DNA of 64,000 bases from an uncultured Sulfuricurvum sp. GTDB lineage: Bacteria; Campylobacterota; Campylobacteria; Campylobacterales; Sulfurimonadaceae. This document shows, in pieces, positions 56,665 through 64,000 of the stretch. Below the pieces are notes generated by a model. It had not been told where the DNA came from and searched no databases. It saw nothing but the letters and a program-made list of their open reading frames with translations. A program made the position numbers and the translations under genes. The DNA lies in assembly GCF_937936435.1 (NCBI RefSeq), contig NZ_CALDDG010000027.1:1-64000 (forward strand), given 5' to 3'. Numbering within the stretch: the stretch's first letter is position 1; every line of letters begins with the position of its first letter.

Positions 56665-58203
56665 ATGAGTAAAAGCAAACAGCAAGCCTATTCAACCATT
56701 GTCTCAGCTAATCCGTATAAAGAGGATTACTACAGTGGAACGTTCAACTCAATATCAAGTGTTAGCTCTCCGTCTTTTTCAAAAGAACAGTTTACTGTCT
56801 CTTTTTTAAATACGAAAGGGTTTATTACTACCCTTATCGGGATTAGTAAAAATATTCCTGATGATGATGTCTATGATGCTTTGGAAAACAAAGTGTACGA
56901 AGAACTTGCTCTTGATATGGCTGTAGAATATCATATCAAATATATCGAAGCCATACGACGAACAACGGAAGGAGACCGCTTTTTCCATGTCTTTGTTGTT
57001 GATCCGCTGACACTAGAACAAGAGTTTGCAAAAGTTGTCAACCAACTCAAGTACATCGATCAACTTATTCCTGTACCGTTACTTCTTAAATCCCTTTACG
57101 TCAAAGACTTAATTGACTCTTCTGATGTTCACTGCTTTATCTACTTCCAAGAAAATGACGCGTTTTTTTGTATTTATAATGAACAAGAATTTATTTATGC
57201 CAAATCCTTAAAATTCTCACTAAGACAAATGCATGAACGTTTTTGTGAACTTATCGGCGAACAAATCGAGCTGCAAACCTTTGAAACAATGTTGGCTGAA
57301 GAGGGGCTTAATACATCCAATCCCGATTATCAGAAAAATCTGATTAAATTATTTGGAGAAATTTTCCTCCATATCAGTGATATCATGACCTATGCAAAAA
57401 GAGCATATGAGATCAAAAAATTTGATGAAATATTTATCGGCACAGGGGCCGGAAGTGTCTTGGGGCTCGATGAGTATGCACAAACCTATCTCGGATTAAA
57501 AACTACCCCGTTTGATTTTAACTACGGATTTAACACAAACGGCAGTTCCGTCGACCAAATTCATCAGTTGATGCATCTCTACAGCCGATTAGATGCTCAA
57601 GAGCGTTATGATTGTAATTTTACGATATTTCATCGTCCTCCTCCTTTTGCTAAACGCGACAGTGGAAAACTCATCCTTGTTACCGCGGCATCACTTGCAG
57701 CAGCTTTACTTTATCCCGGTGTGTATTGGGGGCTATCTTATGTTGAAGAATTCCATCATGCCGTTTTAAGTAAAGAATATGAACAAGTTCATATTGACAA
57801 AATGACTCGAGAAGCAACCATCAATCTTAAGCTTGCCAATAAAAACGCAGCGCAGAGTCTGTTAGATGAGCAAAAGATGGCCTACAAGCAAAAGCAGGAT
57901 ACGTTAAGTAAAATCCACGAGAAAAAAGTCAATTATCCAATGAAAGCCAAAATCATGGCCGACTTTACGCGGAATTTCAATCAATATAGAGTCCAGCTCA
58001 AAACCATCTCTTACACTGAAGAGGTTAATGCCACTAAAACGTTCACATTCGGATTGGTTTCATCAAGTACGCAGGATATAACGGCATTGTTGAAGCATTT
58101 GACTGATATTAAACGGGATCAATACGATTTTAATCTTGAACTTATCTCTTACAATGAAGACCAAAAATCTTATCTTAGTGAATTGAAGGCGGTAATCAAA
58201 TGA
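56665..58203 (+). CDS. Type IV pilus/secretion assembly protein, PilM-PilN-like fusion
   Basis: 512 aa. Residues ~1-325 are soluble and fit an actin-like PilM/GspL-type cytoplasmic domain (FDEIFIGTGAGSVLGLDEYA as the late phosphate-loop-like block). A single membrane helix lies at ~333-353 (GKLILVTAASLAAALLYPG), and residues ~360-512 form a coiled coil plus ferredoxin-like periplasmic domain as in PilN/GspL. PilO- and PilP-like genes follow, so it would anchor the inner-membrane platform. Assignment rests on topology and gene order; the primary sequence is weakly conserved. Confidence 0.7.
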   Translation: MSKSKQQAYSTIVSANPYKEDYYSGTFNSISSVSSPSFSKEQFTVSFLNTKGFITTLIGISKNIPDDDVYDALENKVYEELALDMAVEYHIKYIEAIRRTTEGDRFFHVFVVDPLTLEQEFAKVVNQLKYIDQLIPVPLLLKSLYVKDLIDSSDVHCFIYFQENDAFFCIYNEQEFIYAKSLKFSLRQMHERFCELIGEQIELQTFETMLAEEGLNTSNPDYQKNLIKLFGEIFLHISDIMTYAKRAYEIKKFDEIFIGTGAGSVLGLDEYAQTYLGLKTTPFDFNYGFNTNGSSVDQIHQLMHLYSRLDAQERYDCNFTIFHRPPPFAKRDSGKLILVTAASLAAALLYPGVYWGLSYVEEFHHAVLSKEYEQVHIDKMTREATINLKLANKNAAQSLLDEQKMAYKQKQDTLSKIHEKKVNYPMKAKIMADFTRNFNQYRVQLKTISYTEEVNATKTFTFGLVSSSTQDITALLKHLTDIKRDQYDFNLELISYNEDQKSYLSELKAVIK

Positions 58204-58835
58204 AATTTCAAATCGAAGACTACCTTTATTCTTTAGATCAGTCTCTTTCGTCAAAAAGTGACCGTGATAAAATGATGCTTTTCGTCATGATTTTCGCCTC
58301 TTTATTTGCTTTTTCCTATTTACTTTTTTGGGAAAGTTCTGAGTCCGGATTCAAGATTTCTCATGAAAAAGCTGTCAAAGTTGAAAATGACTTAAATGCA
58401 GATAAACAATACTTAAGTGCTAATCCACCGGAACGAATCACTCAAATCGAACAGGAAACAGTTGCTATAGAACAACAACATTCATTGTATATCCAATACA
58501 ACACCTATATTAAAGAACAATTGGAACAAATTTCTTCTCTTTATTACGATGAAAAAGTATGGGGTTCTTACCTCGACTCAGTATCCAAATATGCGCGTGC
58601 TTACCATGTTAAGTTAGCACAATTTGGCAATACTCTTCAAACGGACAACAGTTCATTCGGGCATGTTTTAGACATTGCCATATCTTCGGAAGGGCCTTAT
58701 AAAAACACTCTGAAATTTATTAATGCTTTAGAACAAAGCCAGCTGGTAGTAGATTTACATGATTTCAGTATCAATGCAGATGAAAAGTTAAAAGGTGATC
58801 TTAATATCTCAGTATGGGGGATCGTACGTCAATGA
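58200..58835 (+). CDS. PilO/GspM-like assembly protein
   Basis: 211 aa. Short cytoplasmic start, one membrane helix (residues ~25-42: MLFVMIFASLFAFSYLLFW), a coiled-coil (QIEQETVAIEQQHSLY) and a C-terminal ferredoxin-like domain (ALDIAISSEGPYKNTLKFINALEQSQLVVDLHDFSINA). This is the PilO plan. It overlaps the upstream gene by 4 bases and the next by 4 (ATGA). Confidence 0.7.
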   Translation: MKFQIEDYLYSLDQSLSSKSDRDKMMLFVMIFASLFAFSYLLFWESSESGFKISHEKAVKVENDLNADKQYLSANPPERITQIEQETVAIEQQHSLYIQYNTYIKEQLEQISSLYYDEKVWGSYLDSVSKYARAYHVKLAQFGNTLQTDNSSFGHVLDIAISSEGPYKNTLKFINALEQSQLVVDLHDFSINADEKLKGDLNISVWGIVRQ

Positions 58836-59305
58836 AAAAGCTTTATACTATCCTTTTTGGTCTTTTATCTTTTTGCATGCTTACTGCAACAGCCAATGCT
58901 GATGTTCCTTCTTCCAACACTGATAAAGAGCTAACTTGGGTCGATGAACAGATTCAAGCCATTCTCCCTTCTCGGATCGGAATACCCGAAGGATTCATTA
59001 ACTCTCTAAAAGACCCGATGAAAATGAAGGCAAGCTTACCATCAGGTATAACCGGATCAAGACTATTACCTCCGCCAAAATTGGGTAGTAATCTGCCGGT
59101 TATTGAAGAACCTCTACGACTTCAAGCCATCATTAATAAAAGTGTTTTAATCAACGGCAAATGGTATAAACTCAATGACTCTGTGCGAAACTATACGCTG
59201 TCTGAAATTAAAAACAACTCTGTTTTACTGATGGGTAAAAAAGAGCAAAAATTAATCTTGTTTCTAACGAAGCAAAACACTAATATAAAAATCACCACAA
59301 AGTAG
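58832..59305 (+). CDS. PilP/GspC-like periplasmic protein
   Basis: 157 aa. Signal-like N-terminus (MKKLYTILFGLLSFCMLTATANA), a Pro-rich linker, and a small C-terminal beta domain (EEPLRLQAIINKSVLINGKWYKLNDSVRNYTLSEI...SVLLMGKKEQKLILFL), the homology-region fold that binds secretins. The start at 58832 is chosen because it begins the signal peptide and overlaps the pilO-like stop (ATGA). It precedes the secretin gene. Confidence 0.7.
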   Translation: MKKLYTILFGLLSFCMLTATANADVPSSNTDKELTWVDEQIQAILPSRIGIPEGFINSLKDPMKMKASLPSGITGSRLLPPPKLGSNLPVIEEPLRLQAIINKSVLINGKWYKLNDSVRNYTLSEIKNNSVLLMGKKEQKLILFLTKQNTNIKITTK

Positions 59306-59314
59306 GAAAGTATC

Positions 59315-60967
59315 ATGACATCTGTAATTAAACACCATAGTCGAACGTTTATGTTATCCGTTGCCACGGCTGCCCTTCTCTCAACAATGCCTGTTCAAGC
59401 GGACTGTACTTATGAACTTTTCAATATATCCTCTGTCAAAGGTACGACAGTCGGTGAGTTCATAGATCAACTGAGTGATGAATGCGGTATGAGTTTAATC
59501 GTTACCGATGAACAGGCAGAAGAAATTCTTAAAAAGCCGATGAATAAAACTTTTTTGAAGAACCTTACGATCAATGAAGTTTTAGACTTGATTATCAAAG
59601 AGAACAATCTACAATATACCTTACAAAACAATATTTTAAAAATTTCATATCTAACAACTAAAACCTATCAAATCGATTACATTACAACCAAACGGATAGG
59701 AACAGGTAGTACCAACGTTCGACTTAGTTCAAATACGGGAACATCTGCTGGCGGATCGTCAGGAAGCGGTGGTGAGAGTGGAACCAGTGCATCATCTGAA
59801 TCAGGTACTAACATCAGTAGCGTTGATGAAGTCAATTTTTGGGATACATTGGAAAAAGAAGTTAAAAATATTTTAAGTCGTCCGGAAGACGACTATAAAC
59901 AAAAAAACATAATATCTGAAACAAATACTAAACAAAACAAAGACAATTCATCGCATGGCGATGAGCTCCACAACATTATTATCAATAAAAGTGCCGGCTT
60001 GGTGACAGTAACCGGTACCGGAAATCAAATCAAACGGCTTGATACTTATATTGATGATTTACAGAAAAAAATGCAGACCCAAGTATTAATCGATGTCAAA
60101 ATGTACAGTGTTGTTTTTAGCGATGCTACATCAACCGGTATTGACTGGTCCCAACTATACGCTCTACAGAATATTGACTTGTCATTTAACCATTATGCAA
60201 CACGAAATGTAAAAACCTTCACAGGCTCAGGCACCGGAACTTCCACTATTATCTCTCCAATTACAAATATGACAGGTACTGAATCAACACAACCTTTTGT
60301 AGGGCAAACAGTTTTTCAAATCGGTGCACAAGGGAGTCTTAATGAAGTCATTAAATTTCTAAAAACTCAAGGGGACGTTTATTCAATATCCAATCCAAAA
60401 GTTCTTACTCTGAATAATCAGCCGGCTCTTATTACGGCCGGTACTGAATTGTTTTACAAGACGACCAACACTTCTACTCTTGCAGGTGGAACTACCGGAC
60501 AGCAAGCGACAACAGAGGTTGTAAGTTCTGTATTTTCAGGGGTTTTACTCGATATAACTCCTGAGATTTCCAACGACGGCAGTATCACACTTCGCATTAA
60601 TCCATCAATCTCCGAAACAGCAAGCAATATCTCAACAGATAATGCTACACGAACTATGCCGCCAGACTTGAGTCGTCGACAACTTTCTTCTGTAATTACG
60701 GTCAAGGACGGCAGCCGTGTTATCATGGGAGGACTTATTACGACGAAAAACGTCAATGATAATAATAAAGTTCCTCTGTTGGGCGATATTCCCGTTTTAG
60801 GCTACTTGTTTAAACGCGAAGGTATTAGTAAAAAAACAGAAGAGATAGTTATTATTATTGAACCGCATATCGTCAAAAAAGAGGGAGACTCACTCTCGTT
60901 GGGTGATTTAGGCTATACACGTTTGAGCAAAGAAGTTCAGGAAGAATCGAAAGAGGAAACCAAATAA
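59315..60967 (+). CDS. Secretin of MshL/PilQ type
   Basis: 550 aa. Signal peptide ending near residue 29 (AALLSTMPVQA); N-terminal domain with ISSVKGTTVGEFIDQLSDECGMSLIV and TINEVLDLIIKENNLQYTL; a Gly/Ser-rich linker (GTSAGGSSGSGGESGTSA); and the secretin domain with VPLLGDIPVLGYLFKREG and VFSGVLLDITPEISNDGSITLRINPSISE. It forms the outer-membrane pore for a pilus or pseudopilus. AGGAAAG lies upstream of the ATG. Confidence 0.9.
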   Translation: MTSVIKHHSRTFMLSVATAALLSTMPVQADCTYELFNISSVKGTTVGEFIDQLSDECGMSLIVTDEQAEEILKKPMNKTFLKNLTINEVLDLIIKENNLQYTLQNNILKISYLTTKTYQIDYITTKRIGTGSTNVRLSSNTGTSAGGSSGSGGESGTSASSESGTNISSVDEVNFWDTLEKEVKNILSRPEDDYKQKNIISETNTKQNKDNSSHGDELHNIIINKSAGLVTVTGTGNQIKRLDTYIDDLQKKMQTQVLIDVKMYSVVFSDATSTGIDWSQLYALQNIDLSFNHYATRNVKTFTGSGTGTSTIISPITNMTGTESTQPFVGQTVFQIGAQGSLNEVIKFLKTQGDVYSISNPKVLTLNNQPALITAGTELFYKTTNTSTLAGGTTGQQATTEVVSSVFSGVLLDITPEISNDGSITLRINPSISETASNISTDNATRTMPPDLSRRQLSSVITVKDGSRVIMGGLITTKNVNDNNKVPLLGDIPVLGYLFKREGISKKTEEIVIIIEPHIVKKEGDSLSLGDLGYTRLSKEVQEESKEETK

Positions 60968-60970
60968 CGG

Positions 60971-61780
60971 ATGGAGAACTCCCTTTTCTCAAAGCCGCGT
61001 GATCTTTTTGTGGATTTGGTTAATCCAAAAGATTACGTCCAAATCGACAGTGTATCACATATGTATCAATCTCTCAAGAACTCTGTTCAAAAACCGTTAA
61101 AAATGATCTTGTTGTACGGTCGGCCAGGTACGGGGAAAAGTATGCTTCTACATAAACTTCATCACGACCTTTCCAAACACCAAAAAGTATTTATGGTCTC
61201 CATCCCGATCATCGATGAAGACGATTTTCTCCGTGTATTGGCGCAGAACATATTCGGACATGCACCACGAGAAATCATGACGTTAAACCGCTTCTTGGAA
61301 ATCGCGAATGCCCTTTCTCTACCTGATATTCCAATCGTTTTGTTGGATGAAGCACAATTGTACAGTCCGGCATTAATGGAAAAAATTCGTCTTATCTCCG
61401 ATGCCAGAGCCATAAAATTCGTTATCACACTTCATAAAACGGATCAAGAAGATATTATTGCAAAAGAACATTTTCAAACTCGGATCTGGGAAAGTATCGA
61501 ACTAAAAAATGCTACTACGGAAGAATTAAAAGTATATATTCAAAAAAAACTTTTGAAATCCAACTGCTTTGATGTCGCCAACATGTTTAACGACAAAAAC
61601 ATGAAACATATTACCGCCTTGACAAAGGGAAATTACAGAGAAACCAATAAATTGCTTTTCTCACTGTTTAGTCTTTATTGTTGGTACGAAGAGAACAATC
61701 CGACTAAAATAAAATATAATGCCCTTAAAATAAAATGGATTGAAATGGCTGCCATTCATACAGGACTGATCCGTGCTTGA
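60971..61780 (+). CDS. MshM/ExeA-like AAA+ ATPase
   Basis: 269 aa. Walker A GRPGTGKS at residues ~49-56, Walker B VLLDEAQLYS (residues ~121-130), sensor-like RDA/LHKTDQ region, and a winged-helix-like end with TKGNYRETNKLLFSLF. This matches the ATPase part of ExeA/GspA and MshM, without their peptidoglycan-binding domain. It is 3 bases after the secretin gene and overlaps the next gene by 8. Confidence 0.85.
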   Translation: MENSLFSKPRDLFVDLVNPKDYVQIDSVSHMYQSLKNSVQKPLKMILLYGRPGTGKSMLLHKLHHDLSKHQKVFMVSIPIIDEDDFLRVLAQNIFGHAPREIMTLNRFLEIANALSLPDIPIVLLDEAQLYSPALMEKIRLISDARAIKFVITLHKTDQEDIIAKEHFQTRIWESIELKNATTEELKVYIQKKLLKSNCFDVANMFNDKNMKHITALTKGNYRETNKLLFSLFSLYCWYEENNPTKIKYNALKIKWIEMAAIHTGLIRA

Positions 61781-62519
61781 TATCCCTAATTTGGAACGGC
61801 GATGGCTAAAGTATAAAATCAAACGGTACGCTCCTATCGGAGCCTCTGTCTTCATTTTCTCCGTTTCAGCAGTTATCGCATTATTATGGCTTAACACAAG
61901 CAATATGCCAAAACCTGCTGCAAAGAAACCCATAATCACGAAAACGGTAACAATACCGAAAACGCCGATAGCGATTGAAGATACCCGAATAGTTTTAGAG
62001 CCTTCTATGGAATTTGTTCAATCTTTCGAAAAAGAATCATTGTCGACAATTCCCCTGAACACATCACGACAAACGGTGCTAAAAACATCGCAGCCCATCA
62101 TAGGAGCAGTTCCTCCGCCGCAAGTAATCAAAGTACCCGAACTGTCTAACTCGATGACGGCTGCCGGAGCGGTATCCGCGCCCTCAGACAAATCTCTTTC
62201 TATCAACCGTAATGAATCAAAACTCGATATAGAAGGACTGCAACGTCGCTTCAAAGAAACTTCGAATGCGAATCTCGGGCTGTTTATAGCTCGATATTAT
62301 TATGATCAGGGTAATTTTAATGAGGCCTATAACTACGCGCTAAGAACCAATACATTGAACAGTAAAATCGATGAAAGCTGGCTTATTTTTTCAAAATCTC
62401 TGGTTAAACTCGGCAAATCGGATCAAGCAAAAAAGACGTTGCAACTTTATATCTCTCAATCCGGTTCAGAAACAGCTAAAATTCTGCTTGATTCAATCGA
62501 AAAAGGGAACTTTAAATGA
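61773..62519 (+). CDS. MshN-like membrane protein with TPR-like C-terminus
   Basis: 248 aa. N-terminal membrane helix (residues ~23-45: ASVFIFSVSAVIALLWLNTSN) after a short cytoplasmic part, a Pro/Thr/Ser-rich periplasmic spacer (residues ~50-145), and a helical C-terminal end (LGLFIARYYYDQGNFNEAYNYALRTN, ESWLIFSKSLVKLGKSDQAKKTLQLY) with TPR pattern. Position after an MshM-like ATPase and the topology suggest an MshN role. Overlaps neighbours by 8 and 4 bases. Confidence 0.72.
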   Translation: MLDIPNLERRWLKYKIKRYAPIGASVFIFSVSAVIALLWLNTSNMPKPAAKKPIITKTVTIPKTPIAIEDTRIVLEPSMEFVQSFEKESLSTIPLNTSRQTVLKTSQPIIGAVPPPQVIKVPELSNSMTAAGAVSAPSDKSLSINRNESKLDIEGLQRRFKETSNANLGLFIARYYYDQGNFNEAYNYALRTNTLNSKIDESWLIFSKSLVKLGKSDQAKKTLQLYISQSGSETAKILLDSIEKGNFK

Positions 62520-63055
62520 AACCAATTTTATTACTCACTCTTTTTCTCTATCCCCTTTTCGCCGACTCCAATACACAGCTCTTTACTCTCTATCAACAAG
62601 GCAAATACACAGAAGGATGTAATTTCGGGTACAGTGTTTTTTCTCAAAATAAAAGAAATGAAGCATTTGTTTCTCTTCTCGGTTTTTCATGTCTCAAAGC
62701 AGATCAAATCGATCGTCTCTCACTCGTAATATCCAATTTGCAAGAAACTCCGGAAGCTCGTGCAAACAGTGCCTATTTCTCTTTATTATTAATGCAAAAA
62801 AAGTTGCTAATGCGCGCACTTTACGATTCCAAATCCATTCAAGATTTACGTTTTCCTACCAGTAGCCATTTGCTCTCCAAAATATTTGACCTCTATATCA
62901 ATAATCCCCAAAATAATGCTATGATAAAAGAATATACGGACAAACAAAATCCAAGGCAAAGTTTTAAACTCTACAGAACGCAGGTAAATGGGAAAAAAAG
63001 CATAGCAGTAGATGAATACTATGATAAAATATTAACTGTTCATCACATTTATTAA
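62516..63055 (+). CDS. Exported helical-repeat protein of unknown function (179 aa)
   Basis: Signal peptide MKPILLLTLFLYPLFADS; then helices with TPR-like spacing (TQLFTLYQQGKYTEGCNFGYSVFSQNKRNEAFVSLLGFSCLKADQIDRL). It resembles periplasmic TPR partners in pilus operons. No specific family recognised. It overlaps the previous gene by 4 bases and lies 11 bases before gspE. Confidence 0.65.
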   Translation: MKPILLLTLFLYPLFADSNTQLFTLYQQGKYTEGCNFGYSVFSQNKRNEAFVSLLGFSCLKADQIDRLSLVISNLQETPEARANSAYFSLLLMQKKLLMRALYDSKSIQDLRFPTSSHLLSKIFDLYINNPQNNAMIKEYTDKQNPRQSFKLYRTQVNGKKSIAVDEYYDKILTVHHIY

Positions 63056-63066
63056 AGGGAAGAGAT

Positions 63067-64000
63067 ATGGATCGCATTACCCATGATTTATTAGAGAAAC
63101 GCCATATCACTCAACAACAGATTGATCGATTAACCTCGCGCGGTGTTCAAGATGACACAGTTCTCGAAACACTTACAAAAGTCGGCGCGGTTTCTATCAA
63201 TTTCATCAAACGTTTTATAGTCGAACAAATCCGCTTAGGTCGATACGAACTTTCCATTATTAAGAACTACCATTTTTTGGATGAAGGGTCAATTCTTTCT
63301 CATCTCGCAGAAGTAATCGAGATTCCATTTATTGATCTCGATTCTATCGATATGGACTATCGGCTGGTTGAAAAGATTCCTACTACGCAACTAAAACGCT
63401 ACAACGCCTTGCCAATATCTCAAGATGATATGTATGTCGTTGTTGCTTTTTCTGACCCGTTAAACATTGAAGCTCAAGAGTCAATCCAACGCCTTTTTCC
63501 GAGAAAATCGCTAAAAACGGCTGCTGCAACAGAAAAACAGATACAAGCTTATTTGTTTAAAATGGAACTCAAGGATAGTGTTAAAGAGCTTGTTACCAAT
63601 ATCCGTAATGAATTACGTAATATCGGTACACTCGAAGAACAACAGGAAGCTTCTTCCATTCTGCAACTGATCGATGTCATTTTAAAAGCCTGTATCAAAG
63701 GCCGAGCAAGTGACATTCACATTGAACCGACAGAGAAAAACTGCGTGGTACGGGGAAGGATCGACGGAAAGCTCGCCGAAATCTTTATCTTTGACAGAGA
63801 CATTTATCCTCCTCTTGCCTCGCGTATAAAACTATTGGCAAATTTGGATATTGCAGAACGCCGCAAACCGCAAGACGGCCGTTTTTCCGCTGTTGTTATG
63901 GATGCCGAATTTGATTTTCGTCTCTCTACCCTTCCTATTATCTACGGTGAATCAATTGTTATGCGTATCTTGGATAAAACCAAGGCCCTTGTGAAGTTGG
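63067..64000 (+). CDS. GspE/MshE-type assembly ATPase, N-terminal part (cut by window edge)
   Basis: 311 residues visible. Residues ~1-150 have the MshEN/T2SSE N-terminal layout (VIEIPFIDLDSIDMDYRLVEKIPTTQLKRYNALPISQD). From ~210 the ATPase part begins: ASDIHIEPTEKNCVVRGRIDGKL and RIKLLANLDIAERRKPQDGRFS. The Walker A lies beyond base 64000. It powers extension of the pilus or pseudopilus encoded by the preceding genes. AAGGGAAGAG lies upstream of the ATG. Confidence 0.92.
   Translation, partial: MDRITHDLLEKRHITQQQIDRLTSRGVQDDTVLETLTKVGAVSINFIKRFIVEQIRLGRYELSIIKNYHFLDEGSILSHLAEVIEIPFIDLDSIDMDYRLVEKIPTTQLKRYNALPISQDDMYVVVAFSDPLNIEAQESIQRLFPRKSLKTAAATEKQIQAYLFKMELKDSVKELVTNIRNELRNIGTLEEQQEASSILQLIDVILKACIKGRASDIHIEPTEKNCVVRGRIDGKLAEIFIFDRDIYPPLASRIKLLANLDIAERRKPQDGRFSAVVMDAEFDFRLSTLPIIYGESIVMRILDKTKALVKL

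Overview
The window looks like a chromosome segment of a Campylobacterota (epsilonproteobacterial) bacterium, probably a free-living sulfur oxidiser of the Sulfurimonas/Sulfuricurvum type; genus is a guess from protein resemblance. The evidence is the gene order rplU-rpmA-obgE-proB-fmt-birA-parA-parB followed by a split ATP synthase cluster and the Tol-Pal genes, the MutS7-type MutS with an HNH tail, the adjacent csd6/pgp2- and csd4/pgp1-like cell-shape peptidases, and a two-b-subunit F-ATPase without atpB/atpE nearby. LAYOUT: 1-5071 holds the 5' end of ileS, a cinA-like gene, a four-tRNA operon (Lys, Glu, Val, Asp) behind a near-perfect sigma70 promoter, two small unknown genes, lemA, a DUF3137 gene and a yigZ-type gene. 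About 5357-20764 is a 15.4 kb integrated mobile element inside mutY. 20519-49842 is core chromosome, mostly on the minus strand: mutY (chimeric), nucleotide and lipid genes, tol-pal, atp, par, obg and ribosomal genes, ridA, dapE, mutS7, a MATE and an MFS transporter. 49940-56656 is on the plus strand: flaG, fliS, argG, a ferredoxin-thioredoxin reductase/rhodanese fusion, rplI, era and two cell-wall peptidases. 56665-64000 is a type IV pilus / MSHA / type II secretion-like assembly operon running off the window. THE ELEMENT: its tyrosine integrase sits at the right end next to a small excisionase-like gene. The left end carries a TumE-TumA toxin-antitoxin pair and an ArdA antirestriction gene. 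Next come a type IIS AlwI-like restriction enzyme with a fused two-domain methylase, a Rep_3-type plasmid replication initiator, a hairpin-rich non-coding region, an RHH accessory protein with a putative relaxase, three translationally coupled unknown genes, an unusual orphan adenine methylase and two unknown acidic proteins. It therefore reads as an integrative and mobilizable plasmid-like element without its own type IV secretion genes. MAIN POINT: the element entered the 5' part of mutY and carries its own diverged copy of the first ~83 codons plus a start-proximal -10 box. The chromosomal 5' fragment (5107-5391) is stranded on the left, while on the right the element's copy is fused in frame to the chromosomal 3' part. 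The resulting MutY takes its catalytic Glu from the element and its catalytic Asp and Fe-S cluster from the host. Repeated TTTTACCAC motifs at both ends look like arm-type integrase sites. Other points for a second look are the hairpins upstream of ardA, between rep and mob, and over the start of the orphan methylase; the MutS7-HNH protein; the FTR-rhodanese fusion; a TtcA-like protein lacking one Fe-S cysteine; and the PilM-PilN-like fusion.
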